DNA from: Streptomyces atriruber
GTDB lineage: Bacteria > Actinomycetota > Actinomycetes > Streptomycetales > Streptomycetaceae
Reading direction: 5' to 3'
NCBI RefSeq assembly: GCF_001418325.1
Contig: NZ_LIPN01000066.1
Location: forward strand, 1 to 64,000
DNA length: 64,000 nucleotides
The first letter of the stretch is position 1, and each line of letters begins with the position of its first letter. A program made the translations under genes and the position numbers. The notes beneath the pieces are model-generated. The model had not been told where the DNA came from. It was given only the letters and a program-made list of their open reading frames with translations, and ran no database searches. This document shows, piece by piece, positions 50,888 through 60,409 of this stretch.

Positions 50888-52561
50888 GTGCCGCAGAACC
50901 TCGACGCGGTCGCGGTGCGCGCCTGGTGCCGACTGGCTCTGGACGCCCTCGGCAGGGCCCGCGAGGAGATCGACTCCATCAACGTCTATCCGGTCGCCGA
51001 CGGGGACACCGGGACGAACCTCTATCTGACCGTGGAGTCCGCCTCCCAGGCGGTCGACGCCGCGTTCACGGGCCACGAGCCCGCCCTCCCCTCGCTGGCC
51101 GAGACGGTGCGCGCGATGGCGCACGGAGCGCTCATAGGGGCCCGCGGGAACTCGGGCACGATCCTTTCGCAGCTGCTGCGGGGGATGGCGCAGGTCATCG
51201 GCGCCGAGGGGGAGCCGGACCGTGAGGCAGATCACGTCGGCGGCCGGGTCCTGGAGCGCGCGCTGCGGCAGGCCGCCGAGTCCGCGTACCAAGCGGTCGC
51301 CCACCCCGTCGAGGGCACCGTCCTGACGGTGGCGACCGCGGCGGCCGACGCGGCCACCGGCACCGGCGGCGACTGCGGGGCAGTGGCCAGGGCGGCGTAC
51401 GAAGGTGCCTGCGCGGCGCTGGACGCGACGCCGGGACAGCTCGCGGTGCTCGGCCGCGCGGGAGTGGTGGATGCCGGGGGCCGGGGGCTCGTGGCGGTTC
51501 TGGGGGCCCTGACGGGCGCCCTGTCGGGCGAGACCGTGGTCTCCAAGAGCGCGGCGGCGCACGCGGCGCACGCCAAGGGTGCGGGGCACGCCCACGCGCG
51601 CGTGGAGGCCGTCGAGTGCGAGGACGCACCCGGCGAGGAGGGCGGCCCCGCCTTCGAGGTGATCTACCTCCTGGAGGCGGACGACGCGGCCGTCACCCGG
51701 CTGCGGGCCCGGCTCGACCGGCTCGGCGACTCGCTCGTCGTGGTCGGCGGCGACGGGCTCTGGAACGTCCACGTGCACGTCGACGACGCGGGAGCGGCCG
51801 TCGAGGCCGGTGTGGAGGCGGGCCGCCCCCACCGCATCCGGATCACCCACTTCGGCGCGGACGACGCGCACACCACCGTCCAGCCGCCCCGGGAACGCGC
51901 GCAGCGGGCCATCGTCGCCGTCGTGCCCGGCGAGGGCCTCGCCGGGCTCTACTCCGAGGCCGGGGCGACCACCGTGCCCGCGCGCGTGGGGGAGCCGCCC
52001 GCGAGCGGCGAGCTCGTCGACGCGATCCGGCGGGCCCACGCCCGTGAGGTGGTGCTGCTGCCGAACGACGCCGAGCTGCGGCACACCGCGGCCGCCGCGG
52101 CGGAACAGGCCCGCACGGAAGGCGTACGGGTCGCCCTGATCCCCACCCGCTCCGCCGTCCAGGGCATCGCGGCGCTCGCCGTGCACGAGCCGGACCGCCG
52201 CTTCGACGAGGACGTCGTCGCGATGACCTCGGCGGCCGGCGCGACCCGGTACGGCGAACTGGCCGTCGCCGAGCGGCAGTCCTGGACCATGGCGGGCATC
52301 TGCCAGGCGGGCGACATGCTCGGCCTGATCGACGGCGATGTCGCCGTGATCGGCTCGGAGGTGGCCCGCACCGCCGTCTCGGTCCTCGACCGCATGCTGT
52401 CGGCGGGCGGCGAGATGGTCACGCTCGTGCTCGGCGAATCCGTGCCCGACACCGTCGCGGAGCACCTGGAGAAGCACGTGCGCGAGGCGTACCTGGCCGT
52501 CGACACCGTGGTCTACCGCGGCGGCCGCCAGTCGGCGCTGCTGCTGATCGGCGTGGAGTAG
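50888..52561 (+). CDS. DAK2-domain protein, FakA-like (fatty acid kinase ATP-binding subunit)
   Basis: 557 aa. The N-terminal DhaL/DAK2 domain (~1-200) has the nucleotide and Mg motifs INVYPVADGDTGTNLYLT and GARGNSGTILSQLLRG. The middle and C-terminal domains (GLAGLYSEAGATTV, VVLLPNDAEL) match FakA/YloV proteins, which phosphorylate fatty acids held by a FakB partner not found here. Position directly before recG is typical of many Gram-positives. GTG start with an AAGGAGG-like site. A dihydroxyacetone-kinase role is less likely. Confidence 0.9.
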   Translation: MPQNLDAVAVRAWCRLALDALGRAREEIDSINVYPVADGDTGTNLYLTVESASQAVDAAFTGHEPALPSLAETVRAMAHGALIGARGNSGTILSQLLRGMAQVIGAEGEPDREADHVGGRVLERALRQAAESAYQAVAHPVEGTVLTVATAAADAATGTGGDCGAVARAAYEGACAALDATPGQLAVLGRAGVVDAGGRGLVAVLGALTGALSGETVVSKSAAAHAAHAKGAGHAHARVEAVECEDAPGEEGGPAFEVIYLLEADDAAVTRLRARLDRLGDSLVVVGGDGLWNVHVHVDDAGAAVEAGVEAGRPHRIRITHFGADDAHTTVQPPRERAQRAIVAVVPGEGLAGLYSEAGATTVPARVGEPPASGELVDAIRRAHAREVVLLPNDAELRHTAAAAAEQARTEGVRVALIPTRSAVQGIAALAVHEPDRRFDEDVVAMTSAAGATRYGELAVAERQSWTMAGICQAGDMLGLIDGDVAVIGSEVARTAVSVLDRMLSAGGEMVTLVLGESVPDTVAEHLEKHVREAYLAVDTVVYRGGRQSALLLIGVE

Positions 52562-52642
52562 CCGCCGCCGGGACCGGCGGGGCCGGGGTGCGGTCCGCGG
52601 ATTCGGGGGACGTGCGACGGATTGTCAGTGGCGTGGTGTGCA

Positions 52643-54862
52643 ATGGATCTCGTGCCTGCGCTCGAAGAACCCCTGAAGAAAGTGGTCGGCCCCGCCACCG
52701 CGAAGGTGATGGCCGAGCACCTCGACCTGCACACGGTCGGCGACCTCCTGCACCACTACCCCCGGCGCTATGCCGAGCGCGGTGAGCTCACCCGCCTCGC
52801 CGACCTCCCCCTGGACGAGCACGTCACGGTGGTGGCCCAGGTCGCGAGCGCACGCATCCTGAAGTTCAACGGCGGCCGTGGCCAGCGCCTGGAAGTCACG
52901 ATCACCGACGGCAGCGGCCAGGTCCAGCTCGTCTTCTTCGGCCGCGGCATCCACAAGCCGCACAAGGACCTGCTGCCCGGCACCCGCGCGATGTTCGCGG
53001 GCAAGGTGTCGGTCTTCAACCGCAAGATGCAGCTGGCCCACCCGGCGTACGAACTGCTGCGCGCCGAGGGCGACGAGGTGGGCGAGGCCGTCGGTTCCTG
53101 GGCCGGCGCCCAGCTGCCCATCTATCCGGCCACCGCCAAGCTGGAGTCCTGGAAGATCGCCAAGTCGGTCGACATGGTCCTGCCCAGCGCCCAGGAGGCC
53201 CAGGACCCGCTGCCGCCCGCCCTCCGCGACGGGCGCGGCCTGATCCCGCTCACCGAAGCCCTCCTGAAGATCCACCGGCCGCACTCCAAGGCGGACATCG
53301 AGGCCGCCCGCGACCGCCTCAAGTGGGATGAGGCCTTCGTCCTCCAAGTGGCCCTGGCCCGGCGGCGGTACGCGGACGCGCAGCTCCCCGCCGTGGCCCG
53401 CAGGCCCAGGTCCGGCGGCCTGCTCGACGCGTTCGACGCCAAGCTGCCCTTCACGCTCACCGAGGGCCAGGAGAAGGTCTCCAAGGAGATCTTCGACGAC
53501 CTCGCGACCGAGCACCCGATGCACCGCCTCCTCCAGGGAGAGGTCGGTTCGGGCAAGACGATGGTCGCCCTGCGCGCCATGCTCGCCGTCGTGGACGCGG
53601 GCGGACAGGCCGCGATGCTCGCGCCCACCGAAGTCCTCGCACAGCAGCACCACCGCTCCATCGTGGAGATGATGGGCGAGCTCGCCGAGGGCGGCATGCT
53701 GGGCGGCGCCGAGCACGCCACCAAGGTCACCCTGCTCACCGGCTCCATGGGGGCGGCCGCCCGTCGCCAGGCCCTGCTGGACCTGGTCACCGGCGAGGCC
53801 GGGATCGTCATCGGCACCCATGCGCTGATCGAGGACAAGGTCCAGTTCCACGACCTGGGCCTCGTCGTCGTCGACGAGCAGCACCGCTTCGGCGTGGAGC
53901 AGCGCGACGCCCTGCGCGGCAAGGGCAAGCAGCCCCCGCACTTGCTGGTCATGACGGCCACACCCATCCCGCGCACCGTGGCGATGACCGTCTTCGGGGA
54001 CCTGGAGACATCCGTCCTCGACCAGCTCCCCGCCGGGCGCTCGCCGATCGCCAGCCACGTCGTCCCGGCCGAGGACAAGCCGCACTTCCTGGCCCGCGCG
54101 TGGGAGCGCGTGCGCGAGGAGGTCGAGAACGGCCACCAGGCGTACGTGGTCTGCCCCCGCATCGGCGACGACGCCGACGAGGCCGCCGACCCGAAGAAGG
54201 CCAAGAAGGCCGAGAAGAAGGCCGAGGAGGAGGCCACCGCCGAGAAGCGGCCCCCGCTCGCGGTCGTCGAGGTCGCCGAGCAGCTCGCCCGCGGCCCGCT
54301 GAGCGGCCTGACGGTCGAGGTCCTGCACGGACGCATGCAGCCCGACGACAAGGACGCCGTGATGCGCCGCTTCGCCGCGGGCGAGACCCAGGTCCTGGTC
54401 GCCACGACGGTCATCGAGGTCGGGGTGAACGTGCCGAACGCCACCGCCATGGTGATCATGGACGCGGACCGCTTCGGCGTCTCCCAGCTGCACCAGCTCC
54501 GCGGCCGCGTCGGCCGTGGCTCGGCCCCCGGCCTCTGCCTCCTGGTCACCGACATGCCCGAGGCGAGCCCCGCCCGCGGCCGCCTGGGCGCCGTCGCCTC
54601 GACGCTCGACGGCTTCGAGCTGTCCCGCATCGACCTGGAGCAGCGCCGCGAGGGCGACGTCCTCGGCCAGGCCCAGTCCGGCGTCCGCTCCAGCCTGCGG
54701 ATGCTCGCGGTCATCGAGGACGAGGAGATCATCGCCGCCGCCCGCGAGGAGGCGGTCACCGTGGTCTCCGACGACCCCGAGCTGGAGCGGCTGCCCGCGC
54801 TGCGCACCGCACTGGACGCGCTGCTCGACGCGGAGCGCGAGCAGTACCTCGACAAGGGCTGA
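52643..54862 (+). CDS. recG: ATP-dependent DNA helicase RecG
   Basis: Branch-migration helicase for replication-fork repair, 739 aa. An N-terminal OB/wedge domain binds the junction (QVASARILKFNGGRGQRLEVTITDGSGQ). Walker A is GEVGSGKTM and the DEAH-type motif is VVDEQHRFG. Helicase C motifs include EVGVNVPNATAMVIM and QLRGRVGRG. A Lys/Glu/Ala-rich insert (DPKKAKKAEKKAEEEATAEK) interrupts the second RecA-like domain near residue 520, seemingly lineage-specific. The start was chosen at the ATG before DLVPALEEPL; seven upstream in-frame codons are possible. Confidence 0.96.
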   Translation: MDLVPALEEPLKKVVGPATAKVMAEHLDLHTVGDLLHHYPRRYAERGELTRLADLPLDEHVTVVAQVASARILKFNGGRGQRLEVTITDGSGQVQLVFFGRGIHKPHKDLLPGTRAMFAGKVSVFNRKMQLAHPAYELLRAEGDEVGEAVGSWAGAQLPIYPATAKLESWKIAKSVDMVLPSAQEAQDPLPPALRDGRGLIPLTEALLKIHRPHSKADIEAARDRLKWDEAFVLQVALARRRYADAQLPAVARRPRSGGLLDAFDAKLPFTLTEGQEKVSKEIFDDLATEHPMHRLLQGEVGSGKTMVALRAMLAVVDAGGQAAMLAPTEVLAQQHHRSIVEMMGELAEGGMLGGAEHATKVTLLTGSMGAAARRQALLDLVTGEAGIVIGTHALIEDKVQFHDLGLVVVDEQHRFGVEQRDALRGKGKQPPHLLVMTATPIPRTVAMTVFGDLETSVLDQLPAGRSPIASHVVPAEDKPHFLARAWERVREEVENGHQAYVVCPRIGDDADEAADPKKAKKAEKKAEEEATAEKRPPLAVVEVAEQLARGPLSGLTVEVLHGRMQPDDKDAVMRRFAAGETQVLVATTVIEVGVNVPNATAMVIMDADRFGVSQLHQLRGRVGRGSAPGLCLLVTDMPEASPARGRLGAVASTLDGFELSRIDLEQRREGDVLGQAQSGVRSSLRMLAVIEDEEIIAAAREEAVTVVSDDPELERLPALRTALDALLDAEREQYLDKG

Positions 54863-54932
54863 CCGCGATGCACGCCATATCGTGGGGTGGGCCCACGAAC
54901 GTGGCACACCCCAGCCAGCCAGAAGGAATCAG

Positions 54933-55526
54933 ATGACCCGCGTGATCGCCGGCACGGCCGGCGGACGCCGCCTGGCCGTCCCGCCGGGCAACGGCACCCG
55001 CCCCACGTCCGACCGCGCGCGCGAGGGCCTCTTCTCCACCTGGCAGGCCCTCCAGGGCACGCTCGACGGAGCCCGTGTCCTGGACCTGTACGCGGGCTCC
55101 GGAGCCGTCGGCCTGGAAGCGCTGTCCCGCGGCGCCGCACACACCCTGTTGGTCGAAGCCGACGCGCGGGCCGCGCGCACCATCCGGGAGAACGTGAAGG
55201 CGGTGGGTCTGCCCGGCGCAGACGTGCGGGCGGGCAAAGCCGCCCAGATCGTCCAGGGCGGCGCCCCCACCAGCCCGTACGACCTGGTCTTCCTCGACCC
55301 TCCGTACGCCGTCACCGATGACGATCTTCGGGAGATCCTCCTCACACTCCGCTCGGAAGGCTGGCTCACCGACGACGCGCTCGTCACCGTTGAACGCAGT
55401 ACAAGAGGCGGTGTCTTCGGCTGGCCGGAGGGTTTCGAATCCCTCAGGTCCCGTCGCTACGGCGAAGGGACGTTTTGGTACGGTCGCGCCGCCTCTACGT
55501 GCGACGACTCAGTGATCGCGCCATGA
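54933..55526 (+). CDS. rsmD: 16S rRNA (guanine(966)-N(2))-methyltransferase
   Basis: SAM-dependent rRNA methyltransferase, 197 aa. [19 protein letters not shown] at the start, SAM motif [18 protein letters not shown], and catalytic FLDPPYA. AAGGAA lies 6 nt before the ATG. Its 3' end overlaps the longest possible coaD reading by 4 nt. Confidence 0.95.
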   Translation: MTRVIAGTAGGRRLAVPPGNGTRPTSDRAREGLFSTWQALQGTLDGARVLDLYAGSGAVGLEALSRGAAHTLLVEADARAARTIRENVKAVGLPGADVRAGKAAQIVQGGAPTSPYDLVFLDPPYAVTDDDLREILLTLRSEGWLTDDALVTVERSTRGGVFGWPEGFESLRSRRYGEGTFWYGRAASTCDDSVIAP

Positions 55527-55552
55527 CCGGACCGGAGAGCGAGGGACTCACG

Positions 55553-56032
55553 TTGCGCCGCGCCGTCTGTCCGGGGTCATTCGACCCCATCACCAATGGA
55601 CACCTCGACATCATCGCCCGCGCCTCCAAGCTGTACGACGTGGTGCACGTCGCGGTGATGATCAATCAGTCGAAGAAGGGCCTGTTCGAGATCGAGGAGC
55701 GGATCGAGATGATCCGCCAGGTCACCGCCGACTTCGGCAACGTCGAGGTGGAGTCCTTCCACGGCCTCCTCGTCGACTTCTGCAAGCAGCGCGACATCCC
55801 GGCCATCGTCAAGGGCCTGCGCGCGGTCAGCGACTTCGACTACGAACTCCAGATGGCCCAGATGAACAACGGCCTCTCCGGCGTCGAGACCCTGTTCGTG
55901 CCGACCAACCCCACCTACAGCTTCCTCTCCTCCTCGCTGGTCAAGGAGGTCGCGGCCTGGGGCGGCGACGTCGCGCACCTGCTGCCGCCGCTCGTCCACG
56001 AGGCCCTGGTCGAACGCCTGGGCAAGAAGTGA
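55553..56032 (+). CDS. coaD: Phosphopantetheine adenylyltransferase
   Basis: Penultimate step of CoA synthesis. The TTG start gives a 159-aa protein ([19 protein letters not shown]) of normal family length, and has GAGGGA 6 nt upstream. An ATG at 55523 overlapping the rsmD stop would add ten non-conserved residues. The nucleotidyltransferase motifs [11 protein letters not shown] and [18 protein letters not shown] are complete. Closely coupled to rsmD, as in many bacteria. Confidence 0.93.
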   Translation: MRRAVCPGSFDPITNGHLDIIARASKLYDVVHVAVMINQSKKGLFEIEERIEMIRQVTADFGNVEVESFHGLLVDFCKQRDIPAIVKGLRAVSDFDYELQMAQMNNGLSGVETLFVPTNPTYSFLSSSLVKEVAAWGGDVAHLLPPLVHEALVERLGKK

Positions 56033-56143
56033 CGCCCGAGCAGGAGTACTGACAGGGCGTCACCCGGTGTCGGGCGGGCGGTCACTGGCCTTACAGTCGT
56101 CCCGTCCGTCTCACAACCAGCTGTAGAGAGTGGCGAGCACACG

Positions 56144-57202
56144 GTGGACGTGCAGAAGAAGATCGACGAGATCGTCCAGGCGATCGGCAGCGCCCGGTCC
56201 ATGCCCATGTCGGCCTCGTGCGTGGTCAACCGCGCCGATCTGCTCTCGATGCTCGAAGAGGTGCGCCAGGCGCTGCCCGGCTCCCTCGCCCAGGCCCAGG
56301 AGCTCATCGGCGGCCGCGAGCAGCTGGTCGAGCAGGCCCGCCAGGAGGCGGAGCGGATCATCGAGACCGCGCACGCCGAGCGCGGCTCCCTGATCTCCGA
56401 CACCGAGGTCGCCCGGAACTCCCGGGGCGAGGCCGACCGGATCCTCGCCGAGGCCCGCCAGAGCGCCGAAGAGGTCCGTATCGAGGCCGACGACTACGTG
56501 GACAGCAAGCTCGCCAACTTCGAGGTCGTCCTCACCAAGACCCTCGGCTCGGTCGGCCGCGGCCGCGAGAAGCTCCTCGGCACCGGCCCCGGCCTCGACG
56601 AGCAGGGCTACGAGGACGAGGACGCCCCCGAGCGCAGCCACGACCCCGAGACGCTGCGCCGCAACGCCGACGCGTACGTCGACGCGAAGCTCGGCGCTTT
56701 CGAGGCGGTCCTCGCCAAGACCCTGGAGGCCGTCGGCCGGGGCCGCCAGACCCTGCACGGCCGGGCCCCCGCCGACGAGCTCGGCGCCCTGGGCGAAGGC
56801 GCCGCAGCCCAGGGGCACACCACCGACGCCGAGTATCTGGCGGACCTCGCGGGACCGTCGGCCGCCGCGGAGCCCGCACCGCCGCAGCCCGCCCAGGCCC
56901 CGCCGATCCCGGCCCAGCAGCCCTACGCGCCGCCGCAGCAGCCCGACCCGTACGGATACCCGCAGCACGACGGGTACCAGCAGCAGGACCAGTACGCGTA
57001 CCAGCAGCAGTACGCCCAGCAGGACCCGTACGCGTACCAGCAGCACCAGCAGCACGATCAGTACGGCTATCCGCAGCAGGGCTACGAGCAGCCCCAGCAG
57101 CCCCGGTACGAGGCGCCGGCCGCGACGCTCGAAGAGACCAGCCTCTTCGACACGACCATGATCAGCGCCGAACAGCTGCGCCAGTACGAACAGGGGCGCT
57201 AG
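56144..57202 (+). CDS. DivIVA-like coiled-coil (cell division initiation) protein
   Basis: 352 aa. Residues 1-~230 form a long Glu/Arg/Ala coiled coil (QAQELIGGREQLVEQARQ, EADRILAEARQSAEEVRIEADDYVDSKLANFE), with a second copy of the YVDAKLGAFEAVLAKTLEAVGRGR element at ~185-210. The last ~110 residues are Pro/Gln/Tyr-rich with YQQQDQYAYQQQ-type repeats. Similarity is to DivIVA or ATP-synthase-b-like proteins of the Streptomyces polar-growth machinery. Its precise role is unknown. GTG start. Confidence 0.85.
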   Translation: MDVQKKIDEIVQAIGSARSMPMSASCVVNRADLLSMLEEVRQALPGSLAQAQELIGGREQLVEQARQEAERIIETAHAERGSLISDTEVARNSRGEADRILAEARQSAEEVRIEADDYVDSKLANFEVVLTKTLGSVGRGREKLLGTGPGLDEQGYEDEDAPERSHDPETLRRNADAYVDAKLGAFEAVLAKTLEAVGRGRQTLHGRAPADELGALGEGAAAQGHTTDAEYLADLAGPSAAAEPAPPQPAQAPPIPAQQPYAPPQQPDPYGYPQHDGYQQQDQYAYQQQYAQQDPYAYQQHQQHDQYGYPQQGYEQPQQPRYEAPAATLEETSLFDTTMISAEQLRQYEQGR

Positions 57203-57295
57203 CGGGCCCGAGGACCGGATTGGGCCGAGAGCGAAAGGTCAAGTATCCTGGCTCTTCGGTCGCGCATACGTCCGCGATCCAGGCTGCCCGCCCGA

Positions 57296-57311
57296 GCCTC
57301 ATTTTTGAGGC
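57296..57311 (+). promoter_or_regulatory. Small hairpin in the DUF177-rpmF leader
   Basis: GCCTCA-TTTT-TGAGGC perfect stem-loop, ~54 nt before the DUF177 start and ~45 nt after a promoter-like AAGTATCCTGG. Confidence 0.4.
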
Positions 57312-57364
57312 ACCAGTGCGGTGGCCCCCCCCTTGAACTCCCAGGATCGAAAGCAGGAAAAGCC

Positions 57365-58024
57365 CTGAGCACGCGCCTCGACCACCGGAACCCCCTCGTG
57401 TTCGACACACACGAGCTGGGGCGGCGTCCTGGTGCCATGCAGCGGCTGACCCGCGAGATCGAAGCGCCCGGTTCGCCGGGCTCCTTCGGTATCGAAGGGG
57501 TCATCGGGGTGCCGCAGGGCGCCCCGGTCGAGCTGGAGATCCGACTCGAGTCGGTCATGGAAGGGGTGCTTGTCACAGGCACCGCCCGTGCATCGGCCGA
57601 GGGGGAGTGCGTAAGGTGTCTGGAGCCGCTCGAGCTGGAGCTCGACGCGGACTTCCAGGAGATGTTCTCGTACCCTGACGCCGACGACCGGGGCCGCACC
57701 GCGGAACCGGCCGACGACGCCGGGGAATCCCCAGAGGACGAGGACAGGCTCTACCTCGAGGACGGCATGTTCGACCTCGAGCCCGTGCTGCGTGATGCGG
57801 TGGTGCTCGCACTGCCGATGCAGCCGGTGTGCCAGGACGACTGTCCGGGCCTGTGCTCCCAGTGCGGAGTGCGGCTCGCGGACGACCCGGACCACCACCA
57901 TGACGCCGTCGACATCCGTTGGGCGGCTTTGCAGGGACTCGCTGGCACCATCCAGGACGGCGAGAAGGACGAGATGAGCGGCGCCGAAGCGGAAGCGGGC
58001 GTCGACGAGAAGCAGGAGAAGTAG
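57365..58024 (+). CDS. DUF177 (YceD) protein upstream of rpmF
   Basis: 219-aa protein linked to 23S rRNA or L32 accumulation in other bacteria. Family features: [51 protein letters not shown] (Zn-type Cys) and a [10 protein letters not shown] end. No ATG/GTG/TTG fits the conserved N-terminus. The likeliest start is CTG at 57365, with AGGA 6 nt upstream. Alternatives are TTG at 57305 (inside the leader hairpin) or a GTG that would cut into the domain. rpmF follows after 2 nt. Confidence 0.88.
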   Translation: MSTRLDHRNPLVFDTHELGRRPGAMQRLTREIEAPGSPGSFGIEGVIGVPQGAPVELEIRLESVMEGVLVTGTARASAEGECVRCLEPLELELDADFQEMFSYPDADDRGRTAEPADDAGESPEDEDRLYLEDGMFDLEPVLRDAVVLALPMQPVCQDDCPGLCSQCGVRLADDPDHHHDAVDIRWAALQGLAGTIQDGEKDEMSGAEAEAGVDEKQEK

Positions 58025-58026
58025 CC

Positions 58027-58200
58027 GTGGCTGTTCCGAAGCGGAAGATGTCGCGCAGCAACACGCGCCACCGCCGGTCGCAGTGGAAGGCTGCGGTCCC
58101 CACCCTGGTTTCGTGTGAGCGTTGCCAGGAGCCCAAGCAGCAGCACATCGCGTGCCCGAGCTGCGGCACCTACAACAAGCGCCAGGTCCTCGAGGTCTGA
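58027..58200 (+). CDS. rpmF: 50S ribosomal protein L32
   Basis: 57-aa ribosomal protein with [20 protein letters not shown] and a CERC...CPSC zinc ribbon. GTG start 2 nt after DUF177 and 19 nt before rnc: a classic yceD-rpmF-rnc order. Confidence 0.96.
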   Translation: MAVPKRKMSRSNTRHRRSQWKAAVPTLVSCERCQEPKQQHIACPSCGTYNKRQVLEV

Positions 58201-58219
58201 GCGGCTGGTGAGAGGCACC

Positions 58220-59026
58220 GTGTCTAGCCCCAAGAAGGCGGAAGACGCCAAGAAACTGGCGGAGACAACGGCCTCGTCCCACACGCTTCTGGAAGGGCGG
58301 CTCGGGTACAAGCTCGAGTCCGCCCTTCTGGTGCGTGCGCTGACCCACCGTTCGTACGCGTACGAGAACGGCGGCCTGCCGACGAACGAGCGCCTGGAGT
58401 TCCTCGGGGACTCCGTGCTCGGTCTCGTCGTCACGGACACGCTGTACCGCACCCACCCCGACCTGCCCGAAGGCCAGCTGGCCAAGTTGCGGGCCGCGGT
58501 GGTCAATTCGCGTGCGCTGGCGGAGGTCAGCCGTGGCCTCGAACTGGGCTCCTTCATCCGGCTCGGCCGGGGTGAAGAGGGCACGGGAGGCCGGGACAAG
58601 GCATCCATCCTCGCCGACACCCTCGAAGCGGTGATCGGCGCGGTCTATCTGGACCAGGGCCTGGACGCCGCGGGCGAGCTGGTGCACCGGCTCTTCGACC
58701 CGCTGATCGAGAAGTCCTCGAATCTGGGAGCGGGCCTGGACTGGAAGACCAGTCTCCAGGAGCTCACCGCGACGGAGAGCCTCGGCGTGCCCGAGTATCT
58801 CGTCACGGAGAGCGGCCCCGACCACGAGAAGACATTCACTGCTGCCGCCCGCGTCGGAGGCGTCTCGTACGGCACCGGCACCGGCCGCAGCAAGAAGGAA
58901 GCGGAGCAGCAGGCCGCCGAGTCCGCGTGGCGTGCCATCCGCGCCGCCGCGGACGAGCGGATCAAGGCGGCCGAGGCCGCCGCTGCCGCGCAGTCCGAGG
59001 GGACCGCCGACACCCCCTCGGTCTGA
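58220..59026 (+). CDS. rnc: Ribonuclease III
   Basis: Double-strand-specific endoribonuclease, 268 aa, processing rRNA and regulatory RNAs (AbsB in S. coelicolor). The signature is [15 protein letters not shown], with the catalytic Glu/Asp pair completed by [14 protein letters not shown] dsRBD lies at ~180-250 ([19 protein letters not shown]...[15 protein letters not shown]). GTG at 58220 was chosen (AGAGG just upstream); another GTG 12 nt earlier is in frame. Confidence 0.96.
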   Translation: MSSPKKAEDAKKLAETTASSHTLLEGRLGYKLESALLVRALTHRSYAYENGGLPTNERLEFLGDSVLGLVVTDTLYRTHPDLPEGQLAKLRAAVVNSRALAEVSRGLELGSFIRLGRGEEGTGGRDKASILADTLEAVIGAVYLDQGLDAAGELVHRLFDPLIEKSSNLGAGLDWKTSLQELTATESLGVPEYLVTESGPDHEKTFTAAARVGGVSYGTGTGRSKKEAEQQAAESAWRAIRAAADERIKAAEAAAAAQSEGTADTPSV

Positions 59027-59042
59027 CCGCCGCCTATCCTTT

Positions 59043-59077
59043 GATGCCGGTCGCCCCCACTGGGGGCGACCGGCATC
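59043..59077. terminator. Long palindrome between rnc and mutM
   Basis: GATGCCGGTCGCCCCCA and TGGGGGCGACCGGCATC arms are perfectly complementary across a central base, allowing a ~15-bp stem. It lies 16 nt after rnc. Confidence 0.85.
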
Positions 59078-59108
59078 GTGCTGACCGGCACCGTGCCGAA
59101 GGAGACCC

Positions 59109-59969
59109 ATGCCCGAGTTGCCCGAAGTCGAAGTCGTCCGGCGCGGACTGGAGCGCTGGGTCAGTGGGCGCGTCGTCGCCGACGTGGAGGTGCTGCATCC
59201 GCGTGCGGTGCGACGGCACGTGGCGGGCGGTGCGGACTTCGGGAGCCGGCTGACCGGGCACCGGATCGGTCTCGTGCAGCGGCGCGGCAAGTATCTGTGG
59301 CTGCCGCTCGCCGACTCGGCACAGTCCGTCCTGGCCCATCTGGGCATGAGCGGGCAGCTGCTGGTGCAGCCCCAGGAGGCACCGGACGAGAAGCACCTGC
59401 GGATCCGGATGCGCTTCGCGGACGTGCAGGGCACCGAGCTCCGCTTCGTCGACCAGCGCACCTTCGGCGGGCTCTCGCTCCACGACAACACCCCGGACGG
59501 GCTGCCGGACGTCATCGCGCACATCGCGCGGGACCCCCTCGACACCGCGTTCGACGACGACGCCTTCCACCTCGCGCTGCGCCGCCGCCGTACGACGATC
59601 AAGCGGGCGCTGCTCGACCAGTCGCTGATCAGCGGCGTCGGCAACATCTACGCGGACGAGGCGCTGTGGCGCGCGAAGCTGCACTACGAACGGCCCACCG
59701 GCACGTTCACGCGCCCGCGCACGGCCGAACTCCTCGGCCATGTACGGGACGTGATGAACGCGGCCCTCGCGGTCGGAGGCACCAGCTTCGACAGTCTCTA
59801 CGTCAACGTGAACGGCGAATCGGGCTACTTCGACCGGTCGTTGGACGCCTACGGCCGGGAGAACGAGCCGTGCCGCCGCTGCGGCGCCGCGATCCGCAGG
59901 CGCCCCTGGATGAACAGGTCCAGCTACTTCTGCCCGCGCTGTCAGCGGCCGCCGCGCGCCGCGTCATAG
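59109..59969 (+). CDS. mutM: Formamidopyrimidine-DNA glycosylase
   Basis: Base-excision repair enzyme for 8-oxoguanine, 286 aa. The catalytic N-terminal Pro2/Glu3 ([15 protein letters not shown]), the H2TH motif ([17 protein letters not shown]) and the zinc finger [10 protein letters not shown]...CPRC are intact. The last 28 nt overlap the convergent HxlR gene. Confidence 0.95.
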   Translation: MPELPEVEVVRRGLERWVSGRVVADVEVLHPRAVRRHVAGGADFGSRLTGHRIGLVQRRGKYLWLPLADSAQSVLAHLGMSGQLLVQPQEAPDEKHLRIRMRFADVQGTELRFVDQRTFGGLSLHDNTPDGLPDVIAHIARDPLDTAFDDDAFHLALRRRRTTIKRALLDQSLISGVGNIYADEALWRAKLHYERPTGTFTRPRTAELLGHVRDVMNAALAVGGTSFDSLYVNVNGESGYFDRSLDAYGRENEPCRRCGAAIRRRPWMNRSSYFCPRCQRPPRAAS

Positions 59970-60322
59970 CGCTCCTGGGCCCGCACCACGTCGTCCTGCC
60001 GGTCCTCCACGAAACGGATCAGGGCCAGCAGGCGCTCGGCGACCTCCTGCCCCAGCGGGGTGAGCGCGTAGTCCACTCGCGGCGGGTTGGTCGGCTGTGC
60101 GTCACGGTGCACCAGGCCGTCGCGCTCCAGCGCGTGCAGGGTCTGGGACAGCATCTTCTCGCTCACGCCGTCGACGCGGCGGCGCAGTTCGTTGAAGCGG
60201 AACGTGCCGTCGTGCAGCGCTCCCAGAGTGAGCGCCCCCCAGCGTCCGGTGATGTGCTCCAGCGTGCCCCGCGACGGGCAGCCCCGGGAGAACACGTCGT
60301 ACGCCAGGTCCGTGGGTTCCAT
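59942..60322 (-). CDS. HxlR-family transcriptional regulator
   Basis: 126-aa winged-helix regulator (DUF24). [22 protein letters not shown] carries the conserved N-terminal Cys often used for redox or aldehyde sensing. The HTH is [32 protein letters not shown] at 60322 preferred (AAGG 7 nt upstream) over GTG two codons earlier. The target is not obvious; no divergent oxidoreductase gene is present. It overlaps mutM by 28 nt. Confidence 0.9.
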   Translation of the reverse strand: MEPTDLAYDVFSRGCPSRGTLEHITGRWGALTLGALHDGTFRFNELRRRVDGVSEKMLSQTLHALERDGLVHRDAQPTNPPRVDYALTPLGQEVAERLLALIRFVEDRQDDVVRAQERYDAARGGR

Positions 60323-60369
60323 ATCCACACCTTACTCCCGCACAGCGCTTTCGAATGGTTAGCGCTGTG

Positions 60370-60409
60370 CCGGACCGGCGGTGGGCTCACCGGACCGGCG
60401 GTGGGCTCA
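60370..60409. repeat. Perfect 20-bp tandem repeat spanning the CAP-gene stop
   Basis: CCGGACCGGCGGTGGGCTCA occurs twice head-to-tail (60370-60389, 60390-60409). The second copy contains the TGA of the CAP-domain gene, so the unit was probably duplicated by slippage. Confidence 0.85.
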
